From the NCBI GenBank assembly GCA_002633025.1, contig NMRB01000075.1, positions 628,811 through 692,810 on the forward strand: a DNA stretch of 64,000 nucleotides, given 5' to 3'. This stretch comes from Notospermus geniculatus (Eukaryota; Nemertea; Pilidiophora; Heteronemertea; Lineidae). Under the pieces are notes generated by a model. It worked only from the letters and a program-made list of their open reading frames with translations, made no database searches and was not told where the DNA came from. Made by a program: the position numbers and the translations under genes. Positions 53,716 to 64,000 of this stretch are shown in pieces (the stretch's first letter is position 1; every line of letters begins with the position of its first letter).

Positions 53716-56700
53716 ATGGTTAACATTCAGACGCTAGTCTTCCTCGACCTCGAGGCGACTGGCCTCCTGACGTCGACCCACAAACCCAAGATCACGGAAA
53801 TAACAATGATAGCAGTCCACTGTAGCGAGTTCCTTCAGGCACATCTCGGGAGCAACATGCCAAGAATCATTAACAAAATGACGTTGTGTTTCAACCCTAA
53901 GAAGGCGATGACGCCCAAGGCCATGGAAATGACGGGTAAGAGGGAATGTCTAGTAGCATATTACGAATAATTTAGCGCCAATTTTTTGCCCCCTGCTCAG
54001 CTATTATAGGTCATGTTACTCTCTCATCACCAACTGTTGCAGCTGTTTGCAGTGTGCTTGAAGCATTAAGCCGTGACTCAGGCACAAATTTTATTTATCA
54101 GCAAGGTTGACGTTGTAAAGCGGCCTATCCACGTGCAATATTATTGCACAATATGAGGATCAAAATGGGCAATATTATTGCCAGTCTTTCTCTCATCCAT
54201 TATGCCTGAGGCACATGACACCCATTTTGGGCCCCATATTGTGCAATAATATTGTACTGTGGAAAAACCGCTTTACTGGAGACTCAGAAAACAAGGAAGA
54301 CTTTGACGTGGTCGTGCCCTTCCAAGTTTCCAAATTATTGCCAGTTTATGTTATGTGTGACTTTGTGAGAAGTATAGCATATGGCAGGCACCATAGTCGT
54401 ATTCCACTAGACTTTTAAGGATCAACCATGTTGCGACATGTATAAGTCTTGTAAAATTGTATGCAAGATATGCAGTGGTTTGGAAGGGATTAGGCTTTTA
54501 AATCAAATTCCTCCATGCATGTATCTATACATGTCTGACTAAACCCCTGTTAAATCCCTCTTGGGATTATTTAGGACCATGGTGACTTTTGATTTATTAC
54601 AAACATGTTTTCTTGAAGTTTAGGTGCATTTAGACTGGACACGTTTGGACTTGAAATGCCTCTAATAAGTTTGTCTTATCTTGCAGGTTTGTACAATGAT
54701 GCATTAGAAAACCAGTCCGAATTTGACAAAGACGCGGCCACCCTGATCGACGTGTTCCTTCGGAGATTAGCGCCCCCTGTCTGCTTCCTGGCACACTACG
54801 GGAACAGATTCGATTACCCACTGCTGAAAGCCGAACTTCTCAACGCTGGAGCTGAACTAACCACGCACATCGTTTGCGCAGATACTTGGGAGATGTTTCG
54901 TTCATTAGACAATACTGCTAACATTCCTCGGATATGGACCAAGTCGGTTGTTTCGGCGGAGCGTCCAGTGGCGAATGGGGTGATCTCACGGAACGCGGAC
55001 ATTGCATCGCATGTCACGCCAAAGCAAACAGATGAAACTCAAAGTAGACGACTTTCCCAGTCCAGTTCAAAGGATGAGAAACGAAATTGTGCCGGTGTGA
55101 CGCCTACGCCCCCTATTTCTACAGGAGGTGAGGGCGATGGCGCGAAAGTTGGGAGTTCTAATTCAGATGGGAACAGTCCCGCTGTGAGTGGAAATGCCAA
55201 TTTGTTAAGCAGCAATGCCTCACTCTCCTTACTCTGTGGAGGTGACCTTAAAAGTCTACGGACTAAAACTGCTAAGAAAGCAGAGAGTTGCCAAGACCAG
55301 GCTGGGGGAACGGGTCAAGGGCAGGCAACTAGTAGCAGCGTAGAATCTGCGACTACTAGTAGTTCTGCTCGATCAAGTAGTGCCAGCCCGAAAGTGGAGT
55401 CCGTCGCAGGGGATAAAAACAGTTTGGGTAGCCCGCATGCCGAAGGCAGCGCGAGTGGTACCGGTAATAATAAGAGTGTTAGCGCTTGTAAATCAGTCAG
55501 TTTATCTGGGAGCAAAGTCAGTGATACAATAAAAGGGAATGGAACACGTAAAATGACGAGTTTTTCCATCAAGGATATCGTTACTAGTGATATAAACGAG
55601 ACATCGTCAGGAGAATCTAGCCCTCCTGCGATTGTGTCCAGCAGCCTGACCTGTCGAGGTTCGAGTCCGCATGAAATTGTGTTAATAAACAGTGTGAATA
55701 ACGGGAGTGTAGCGCTGCCTGTGAACACTAGTCCCAGTGGCGCAGATGTGTTGAAATTTGCCGACGTGGCCAGGTGTGGTGTGTCCAGTGAGAATTTAGA
55801 CTCTGTAAATAATAATAAGTCTTCAAAAGACAATAATTCAGATGTGAGAGGTGAAAATAGGGTGATGAAAGACGCTGGAACCATTTTGAATGGTACTGTT
55901 TTGAATGTTGCAGCTGTGCAGTGTGTTATACCTGAAAACGTTGTGGAATGTTCAGTTGAGAAGACGGTTACACCGAAAACGGAGATACGCAAACCTGCGA
56001 AAAAACGTTTCAGTCGTGGATGTGAATCTTTGAAATTTGACAATCAAGACGTGAATCATGAGGCAGAGTCCGTCAAAACGGATATCTCGCCGAAATCCTG
56101 CTCGCCTGAAACTGTTGGGAACTATTCTGTGAAATCAGCATCGTCGGGATCTCCTGAGGCAGCGTCGGCATCATCGAATTCAGCTGGGGATTATGGAATA
56201 TGCCACACCCCTGAATCTCACCATACCTCTGTATCGCAGCGGATCTGTCCACGCAGTCCAACGAAACGTAAACCCTCGGAGACGAACGGATGTGAAAATG
56301 ATGCCAGTCAGGCGAAGAAGGCAAAAAAGAAACTATTTGAAAGTGACAGCGCGAGTGTACGGGAGCTGGTCCGTGCTGCGAGTAATTCGCCAGGATCGGA
56401 CTCCAGTGCGGAACCTGTGACCAGCTCTCAGGGTAATAACAACGGTGACAACGACAAGCCACGCTTGGAGTCACTTGGGACCATTATCTACTGGCATGAG
56501 TACTTTAACGAAGAATTTTTCAAGGAGAGTTTGGAGATGGAGGACTGCCTTCATCCCAAACCCGATTCATCGTCAAATTCACAGGGACTTACTTCGAATT
56601 CTGAGCAAAGTCCTACTGACGGAAGTCAGAATTTGGACATAAAACGACCACAGACGTTGAGCGTGAGTGTCAGCGATGTGGTGAATACGAGTAGAAATCC

Positions 56701-57169
56701 AGCTCCTGTCGCCCATAATTCGGCGTTGACGTCACAAACATTGAACTCTACGAATCCTGTTCTTCGTAGTGCGCTGACGGCACCGTTGAACCTGAGCTTA
56801 AAGGATCGAGACGAGCAGAACGTTACGTCGAGTCATGTGAACACCAACCGTGCCAAGTCAACCAACCAAGACAATCCAGACCCAATACCAAGACTTACCA
56901 CGTCTACCACCAGGGGGCAGGGCAATCAAAGCCCGAACGAGGACAAACCAGCGCCGTTGCTCCCGCAGCCCAAACTTTCCTACAGTCAGCGTGAAATTTA
57001 CCGGCGGTTCTTTGGGGTGTATCCTCCGTTGTCGCACAGGTCGGAGGATGACTGCTTAACGTTGATGCAGATCGTGCAAACAGTGGCACCAAAAGCTGCC
57101 ATATGGTTAGAAGTTAATTCATACCCTTTTCACAAGGTGGAGCCACTTTACCCTTGCAAAGGTCAGTAG
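53716..57169 (+). CDS. TREX-family DEDDh 3'-5' exonuclease with a giant insertion (two coding exons)
   Basis: Exons 53716-53935 and 54687-57169 join in phase (ATG ACG G|GT TTG) to give 900 residues. Motif I is FLDLEATG (D11, E13), motif II AHYGNRFDYPLL (D116), motif III SHRSEDDCLTL (H857, D862), so the catalytic set is complete. ITGL-type EMTGLYNDAL and the C-terminal SYSQREIYRRFFGVYPPLSH and LYP match TREX1/TREX2. In human TREX1 the motif II aspartate and motif III histidine are about 65 residues apart; here they are 741 apart. The insert (about 158-834) is Ser/Asn-rich, with basic NLS-like clusters and PLNLS. No C-terminal membrane anchor is seen, so ER tethering as in TREX1 is not expected. 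A 5' UTR exon precedes the acceptor at 53696. A donor-like AAAG|GTCAGT at the very end leaves a small chance of a further exon. Role: degrading DNA 3' ends, presumably nuclear. Confidence 0.88.
54118..54272. mobile_element. MITE in the TREX-like intron
   Basis: AAAGCGGCCTATCCAC through GCAATATTATTGCACAATAT at the left is matched in inverse by ATATTGTGCAATAATATTG through CCGCTTTA at the right. About 155 bp, about 45-bp arms. Confidence 0.75.
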
Positions 57170-58009
57170 AGGTCAAAGTCACTCTATGTTGACGCTGTCT
57201 TAGGATGAAAATGCCACAATTGAAAGCATTTTTAAATGGAAATTTATTTCAGATGACTTTTTACACTGCAACAAAACTCTATTTTACTTGTACAAAAGAA
57301 GTTGCTGCATTTTTTCATCCAGGTGCATTCATTTCACGTCCGAAATATTAGAAGTGTCAACTGTCAGTGACCTTGACCTTATAATGTGACACGCGGTGGT
57401 GTCAGTTGTTTAGTTGCCGATATTTATTTTGTGATAAAAATTCACGTAGAAATCATTTCATATAAACCGTGGCTTTAAACTTGGTGTCTTTGAAAGGAGT
57501 GCAGCGAGCACTCCAGCGTTGAACAATTTTGAAATTGCCTACGGAGAGGAATGAAACCTGCTTGATTTTGATATATCAGCACCTTTTAAGCTCATGTTAT
57601 TCCGACAGACGCCAGCCATGTGGTGACACTTTTGAACCATCTATTGTTCACAACAGCTGGGTTTGAAAATCAGGTTGATGTAGTGGTATTGAGTTAGACA
57701 GAGTTCAAGTGGGATGTTTTCGCAACGAAAGTCTGAATTAAATTCTTATGAAAATTTTTATTTTTGAGGCATATTTTAGATATTGTTGAAATATACTCTA
57801 TATTTCCTGTGAATGGAGGGCCGTGACGATTTCTGGTAGCTGTGCTTTGGTGTTGAAACTGAAAGTGCCGCGATAGCAAAGGTCGGTATAAAAGGCATCC
57901 AGAAACATGCGGTGCAATGGCGCGAAAGGTCGAAAGAGTCACAAACAAAGGCTCACAGCGCCACCAAATGGCAGTAGTTTGAAGGTCCACCATTCTCCAA
58001 ACACTTGTA
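57170..58009 (+). other. Probable 3' UTR of the TREX-like gene
   Basis: A/T-rich, with no coding frame. No strong AATAAA was seen before the MITE at 58020. The true 3' end is not determined. Confidence 0.4.
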
Positions 58010-58019
58010 TGACTTCACC

Positions 58020-58448
58020 CAATCTCGTACCCAGAGATTAGTTACGCTCGGCCGAGGTTGAGGGTGAATATACACTAATCTCTTGAGACGGCTACGAACT
58101 ACTTCGGAGTTTGCAAGGCATGTGTGTTACACATGGCGCATGAATATACATGTATACTAATTTTTGACCGTTTCACTCCAAGTTTATATGGCGCGCCAAG
58201 TACATGTAGTGCTGTGGATTATCCTCAATAAATACAACTGATCCCTCATAAAAACCTTCCTAACGACATTTTTGTGTATAACATTTTACACTCAAGTTAT
58301 TTCAATGCATTTGCGGTTAAAATTCGGTCTAAAATTGCACGATGCTCCAAATCACACGCAAGGCATAAAATGGCCAGCCGTCTCCAGAGATTAGTGGAGC
58401 GACATACAACCTCGGCCCGAGCGTAACGAATCTCTGGGTACGAGATTG
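58020..58448 (+). mobile_element. Mutator-like MITE with 10-bp target duplication
   Basis: The ends CAATCTCGTACCCAGAGATT and AATCTCTGGGTACGAGATTG are exact inverted copies, and similarity continues to about 75 bp per arm. TGACTTCACC flanks both sides exactly (58010-58019, 58449-58458). A 9-10-bp duplication with long inverted ends is typical of the Mutator superfamily. No transposase. Confidence 0.85.
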
Positions 58449-58458
58449 TGACTTCACC

Positions 58459-61324
58459 ATCAGTGGCATTATTCCACATGCGCTTATTTTGAACTTTTTT
58501 AGCTCAAAGCAAGTGGAAAAAAATCGCCCCGACATATTTAAATCAAGTGGGTTTCATTTCTCTACTTATTTCAGGTTATTCAAGAACGATGTCAATCAAT
58601 AATATTGGATGCCCACTTATTTTACAATTTGAGTGCGTTTTTTCATACTCTTGTGTCAGATGCTTCAATGCTTCAATCTCGCGTATTATGGCTGATCTGC
58701 AAAAAGTGCTGAATGGACTTCAAAATGGCACTTTCCACTGAGTCTCAAAGCGCTTCGGATCATTTTCCCACTCTCTCTTGAAACTCATCCAGGGAACTCA
58801 AGAAGCAGCTCATTCGGTGCATTTTGGTCCTTTCAGACCAGTTGAAAGTACCGGTACAAAGGGGTGACATCTCAACCATTGCACTGCCCAAAATTGAAAT
58901 GGGAGACTGCACTCCCCAAAATTGAAATAGGGGATTGTTGCAGCTAGAGCATGTGAAGCAGTCCGCTCTTTTGAAATCCTAATTTCCCCACTGGGTTTGT
59001 TTTGCTGTCTGGTTTCAGAAAGTTTTTCAGCCGCATGCAGTGATTGGAGTCGTCTGGGACAGGGTGTGATAAAGTGGGTTTATCAGTCATAAATCTTATA
59101 AAATGTAGTGACAATCTGTTGAAAATCATTGAAATTAATCGAAAATAAGTCAGGATTTTGTGGAATTTCGGAATTCCAATCTGTTGCTGTATGCATGACA
59201 CTTTTTGATGTACATGTACATTATATTTTTGTTCTCCGAAAATATAAGGAGGTGATGTCACCACAGGTGGATCATCCCATTATGTAAGGAGCGCCAGGAT
59301 TGGTCAGTTTCATTCACTTTGTAGGAATCAACCAATCAGTGGAGCCGGTCTTTATCATTTCAATATGACAGTTGTTTTTCAAGAATTTTCAATGATTTTG
59401 GCCTAGATTTGCACGAGAGCTTGTAGCTTGCAGTGAAATTGCACGTCCAGATTTTAGTTTTTACACAAAAATACACAAACGTTGTTGGACTCTTTCTCTT
59501 ATATAACTGTAGAAAAGAGGGACTTTTATATATTTTGAATTTTTGATGTTTTCATGCTATTCCAATATCAAATTTAAATTGTATCTGAACAGTGTTATTT
59601 ACAAATCATGCTTTAGCAGTTTGGAGGGTGAGTTTTAGCTTTACACGCTGATAGATTTTAGTGGTTTCATGATCTTGAAGGATATTCCCATTTTGATATT
59701 TAACCCTACGTTCCAAGCTGCGTATGGTCCTGTTTTCTTGCCTCTGGTTTTGCGATGTCTCAAAGGTCAAATCAAATTTATCAAAACGGGCTGCAGAGTG
59801 GTATAGTAAATTCATCAGCGCTGTCCCTGCTGAGGTCGCGGGTGTGATCCCCGGCCTGACCCATTCTTCATGTAGGCGAGAGTGATGCAGATGATGTAAA
59901 TGGCCAAAGAGGGCCTGGAACTGGTCACATAAGAGCCCAATCTTCGGTGGCCATTTTCTGAAAAATGGCCACTAAATGACCTTGGGAAATTTTGAGCCCT
60001 GCATTTTGGAATTGACCTACCAAAAGCAAAACCAGACCAGAGGTAAAAAGAGAGTTCACAAACGCTCAGGACGTAGAAGGTACATGTAGTCAACATTTCG
60101 GATTATTATTCTGAAAATTTTAAAACTTTGCGTGATGTTTTCCATTGTGTTCATATCTTTGAAGGTGACAGAAAAAATAAAGTTTGTTGGTTCACATTGT
60201 GGTTGAACGAGATGTTATTTGGTGTACATACGTTATTTATTTGAACTAAACCCGGTTTAAACTTTGATATAAAGTGTCTTATTCAGCAGCATTCACCTGG
60301 GGGGGGGGGGGGTTACTCTTCAGAAGTGAAAAATTACCTACTGGCAATGGTATCGTAGCCAGGTGTGCCTACACGTACCTGTGGTTTCCTGGGGTGGAGA
60401 CGGAAAACAGAGGGCAGAAAACTTAAATCTGATTTCCAAATCCAATAACTGTAGATCCATACTTTTTCATTTGGAACAACATTTATGAGAATTTGACCAG
60501 GTACCGGTAAGCCCTTTTCAACTCGTTACTCTCATTTGGTCCCTGCTCGCTTCCACTTATTAAACATACCAGTGGAGAGCTCAGAGCTTGGGATCAGGAG
60601 GGTTACAAAAACTTGGGAATCTATAACTACCCAACTGCACACTCACTTTGGAATGCTAAAAGTCTGACTTGAAAACTTACAAAACCAACGTGGGACGTCA
60701 CTGACATTGTCAATGTACAGGAGAAAGCATGGGCGCTGGCCTTGCCAACATTGACGTGATGCGGCAATTTTACTGCGTTTGGCGTGGAGACGTTGTTCCC
60801 AATCAAGTGCAATGACCTATAAAGTGAGTTTGGAAAAGTATCAAAAAGAGTTAACCACAATGTGATGTTGGAGAGTATGGCAGGATGTTTTGCTGACTGT
60901 TGCCTCCCTTTGCATAAAAAATTCGCTATTTGTCCATAAAATTGTTACTTCTTGTGTTTTTGGGGCAAAGTCATGACAGTTGTTAACGGCCAGTTAGACA
61001 TGTATTTGCATTACATGTGCTCAAGTCAAAAATGCTTTTTGATATAATAAAAAAGGGCATTCTACAGTTGAAAAGAATTTTCCTTTGCCATGTTTTTTAG
61101 CCATGGGAATATCCGTTAAGAGCATATGTACTTGTATTTTGAATGGGACCTTGTATAAATGTAAACAATGCAAAATCGCACGAGAGAATAATTTTGAAAA
61201 ATCATGTCGCAAAATCATTCACCAGTCTATCGTTGTATACATTGATCATGTTGATACAGAGCACTGTATTCTAATTCTTATACAGTTTGTAGTGGTTTTC
61301 CCCATTTTTTTAAAGATTTTAAAC
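58459..61324. other. Noncoding stretch
   Basis: No supported gene. It contains a partial tRNA-type SINE head near 59815-59880 (GCTGAGGTCGCGGGTGTGAT), a poly-G run at 60300-60311, and an AATAAA near 60175. Otherwise nothing is recognisable. Confidence 0.5.
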
Positions 61325-61510
61325 TTCCAGTGATACTGCAGAATGACTTCCAATGAGACTGCATTGTGAGCTAACTTCCAATGAGGCTGCATTGTGAGCT
61401 AACTTCCAATGAGGCCATTCAATGAAACTGCGTTGTGAGCTAACTTCCAATGAGGCCATTCAATGAGACTGCATTGTGAGCTAACTTCCACTGAGGTTGC
61501 GTTGAGAACT
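61325..61510. repeat. Short tandem repeat, 30-45-bp units
   Basis: Units of AACTTCCAATGAGGCTGCAT followed by TGTGAGCT, some with an extra GGCCATTCAATGA, are repeated about five times. Confidence 0.8.
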
Positions 61511-63616
61511 TTGGGCCAGCTCTCTGAATAGTTGTAGACAGTTCAGCTGTGCATCGCCATTGAATTACATTATTGTCCTGATACTTGTGCTGTGGCACGC
61601 CAGGGGGAGGAAACTTGGTAAAAAGTTGTGGTTTTGACTGCTATAACCTTATCTGTCCATTTAAATTTGTGTTGCATAGAAAGTATGATGTTCCTGTATG
61701 TTTTGAACGTGTGTAAACATTGTGTTGGATCCACTAGAGATCCTGAAATGACCGTTAAACTTCAGAATACTACAAACATTGCACGATTACATATATTTTA
61801 TCTTTTTGACCAGCTACCGTATATGCAAATATTTTCGCTTGTAAAATTCTCGCAAAAATTGCAAAATCAAAATTTCGCCGCAAATATTAATACACACATA
61901 AACGTTTCCCCCAACAATCCAGTCAGTTCCCTTCCCTGCCCTTGGCGCGAACATTAATCCACGCAAAACAGAAGAAAAAAAATTTCAATTCGTGAAATAG
62001 TATCCGCGAAAATATTTGCGTATACGCGGTATATTGATAAACTTTATTCTTTTCATTGAATTTCGTAATTCCGTGGGTCCCCTGTGTGATCCAACTCCAT
62101 TAAGGTCCTGGAACGGTAAAATGTTTGTTCTCGAACTTTTAATTATTCCCCAATATTTTCTCAATCTGTCTCAATCTCCCCTAGCCCAGAGGTACAGTGT
62201 TCCGTGTTTTTGGTTTGCCCCACTTCTGACCTCTGTGTTGGAGATTGAATCCGTCTGTCTCTAATGTTGTTGCAGTTGGCTCATCATAAACAGGCTTGAC
62301 CTTTTCCAAGAGTGCTGCACATGGCTAGTCCACTTGCTGTCTCATATCCTACGACAACCCAAACATGCCAAATGTTTGTAGTATTCTAAAAAGTTTAAGT
62401 TCACATAGTTTTAAAAGGTTTTGAATTGAAAGTTTGTACAGAGCTAGTCAGATTTTGTTTGTGATTGTTTTTGCGCTAGTGACTATATAACACTTCATGA
62501 CTTCAGGTTGTTAATGTGCGTGGTTTTTAACGTCGAATTTTGTGCTTCTCAATTGGTAAGTCCAAAACTTCAGTCGGCATCTGAGTTTACCTGCACTTGG
62601 TTGAGTTTCTGGACCCCCCCCCCCCTCATCCGAATGTTTACATCGCTTTCAAACAATCGAATTCATTTCTGCCAGGGAGTGTGGACTAAAATATGAGAGA
62701 ACTCGCTTTAGAGAAGTCACTTTTGAAAAGGATCTTTGCAGAGGAAAACCTAAAAAACTTTGCACATGAACAACCTCGATGACAGTGTGAGCCAGTTGCC
62801 TGTTACGTATCTCTAGGTGAGCAGTTTGGAATAGGCCTATGTTTTAACAAACTTTGGTCACAGTGATGCATCATTTGTATGAAAAAAATTTGATATGTCA
62901 TTCACAGATCATTTCTTATTTTATGCCGTCCCCTCATAATCTTTAACAAATTTTGACAAATTTCTGACAGGTGTCAATCATTCTGAAGGAAAAGCAGATG
63001 ACATCTCTAATAAATGTTTACAGGTTTTCTAGTGAAATTCAATTGAAGACAGGTTGTTTGATTTCATCTTTTGTGATGTATTTGTTTACGTGCCATGCTG
63101 TCTGCATAGAAATTACTGTACTACAGATGGGAATGAGAATTTCAGTGATTCGGTTTTCAAGAAATTTTATGAATATTTTGGGAAAAAGTGAAGTTTTGAA
63201 AGTGACTGAAAAGGTCAGAATCATTCAAAAATGAAGTTTTTCATGGGGTCAACTATTTCTGGGTATTGAACTGCAATTTCATTTATTTCACAGGCTATTA
63301 TTCCCATCTAGCAATGTTCCTATTGAATGCGTCTACCACATTTTAAAATATGGGCCCACCTGACCTCATTTAAAAACAGGCCCACTTGACCTCATTTTGA
63401 ATTGTATCGGTAGATAATTTATTGATTGTTTTGTGTCGAGACAAAGAGTGTGTGCCTCAAACCTGGACAAATAAAAGATTTTTACACTCATCAACACCTG
63501 TACTAAAATCGACGCTTTGAAAGTGAAGCACTCTAAAGGGACATGTATTGTATTAATTTCGGATACATGTACATTATGTAGTAACACCTTTGTACTTTGG
63601 CAGCGACTGTGTCCAG
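61511..63616. other. Noncoding stretch
   Basis: A/T-rich, with a poly-C run near 62616. No coding exon, RNA gene or element is recognised. Confidence 0.5.
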
Positions 63617-64000
63617 CAATCTCGTACCCAGCGATTCATTACACTTGGGCCGAGGTTGTAGGTTGCTCCACTAATCTCTGGAGACGGCTGGCTATTTCAC
63701 ACCTTAAGTGTGATTTGTGACATCGTGCGATTTTAGACCCCAGGTGCATTCAAATAACTGCAGTGTAAAATATTACAGACAAAAATGTCCTCAGAAAGTT
63801 TTTCATGGGGGATCTGTTGTATTTATTAAGGAAAAAACAAAGCACTATTTGGAGCTCTATATAAACTTGAGGTGAAACAGACAAAAATTAGTACCCGTAT
63901 ATATTCATGCGCAGTGTGTAACACACGTATCTTGGAAACCTCGAAGTAGTCCGTAGCTGTCTCCAGAGATCAGTGGAGCGACCTACAACCTCGGCCCAAG
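63617..64000 (-). mobile_element. Mutator-like MITE, second copy, cut by the window end
   Basis: It starts CAATCTCGTACCCAGCGATT and reaches ACAACCTCGGCCCAAG at 64000. Its interior matches the copy at 58020-58448 in reverse (ATGCGCAGTGTGTAACACAC, CGAAGTAGTCCGTAGC). The last ~25 bp of the right end lie outside the window. Confidence 0.8.

Noticed and set aside
55315-56043. Antisense open frame of 242 residues inside the TREX-like exon
   Set aside because: Shadow of a long low-complexity coding exon; no independent support.
55128-56985. Intron removing the TREX insertion (donor 55128, acceptor 56985)
   Set aside because: The phases do not match (one base before, third base after), so it would break the exonuclease frame.

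Overview
This is a nuclear window from a bilaterian animal, most likely a marine invertebrate. It has multi-exon genes with GT-AG introns and long noncoding stretches. It is dense in tRNA-derived SINEs, miniature inverted-repeat elements (MITEs) and minisatellites. The sequence alone does not fix the phylum. No prokaryotic, organellar or CRISPR feature was seen.

Three protein-coding loci are supported. (1) Plus strand, about 3.9-7.1 kb: a long terminal coding exon of a large coiled-coil protein with a probable C-terminal VPS9-like (Rab5-family GEF) domain; its upstream exons were not found. (2) Minus strand, 37.57 kb down to 12.5 kb: a complete non-erythroid alpha-spectrin gene. I assembled 29 coding exons whose splice phases all agree, giving a 2,412-residue protein: N-terminal tetramerisation helix, spectrin repeats, SH3 domain inside the ninth repeat, and a C-terminal calmodulin-like EF-hand domain. 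(3) Plus strand, 53.7-57.2 kb: a two-exon TREX-family DEDDh 3'-5' exonuclease of 900 residues. All five catalytic residues are present, but the domain is split by a Ser/Asn-rich insertion of about 680 residues carrying nuclear-localisation-like and CtBP-like motifs.

Layout: 0-3.3 kb holds a palindromic MITE and unassigned sequence. At 3.3-9.8 kb lies the VPS9-like gene and its probable 3' UTR. At 9.8-11.2 kb is a nest of SINEs and MITEs. At 11.2-37.6 kb is alpha-spectrin, with introns full of repeats. At 37.6-53.1 kb there is mostly noncoding DNA: a minisatellite with a MITE inside it, three RFX X-box-like sites, a near-perfect 160-bp inverted repeat with promoter-like and splice-donor-like signals at 45.7-46.25 kb, and several non-autonomous DNA transposons with visible target-site duplications. 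At 53.1-57.2 kb is the TREX-like gene. At 57.2-64 kb is noncoding DNA with two copies of a Mutator-like MITE.

The three genes have no evident shared pathway; they act in endosomal traffic (inferred), membrane skeleton, and DNA degradation or repair respectively. The most notable items are the split TREX exonuclease, the spectrin SH3 exon bracketed by inverted MITE copies (one ending 8 bp from its splice donor), the palindromic promoter-like element, and the X-box cluster.
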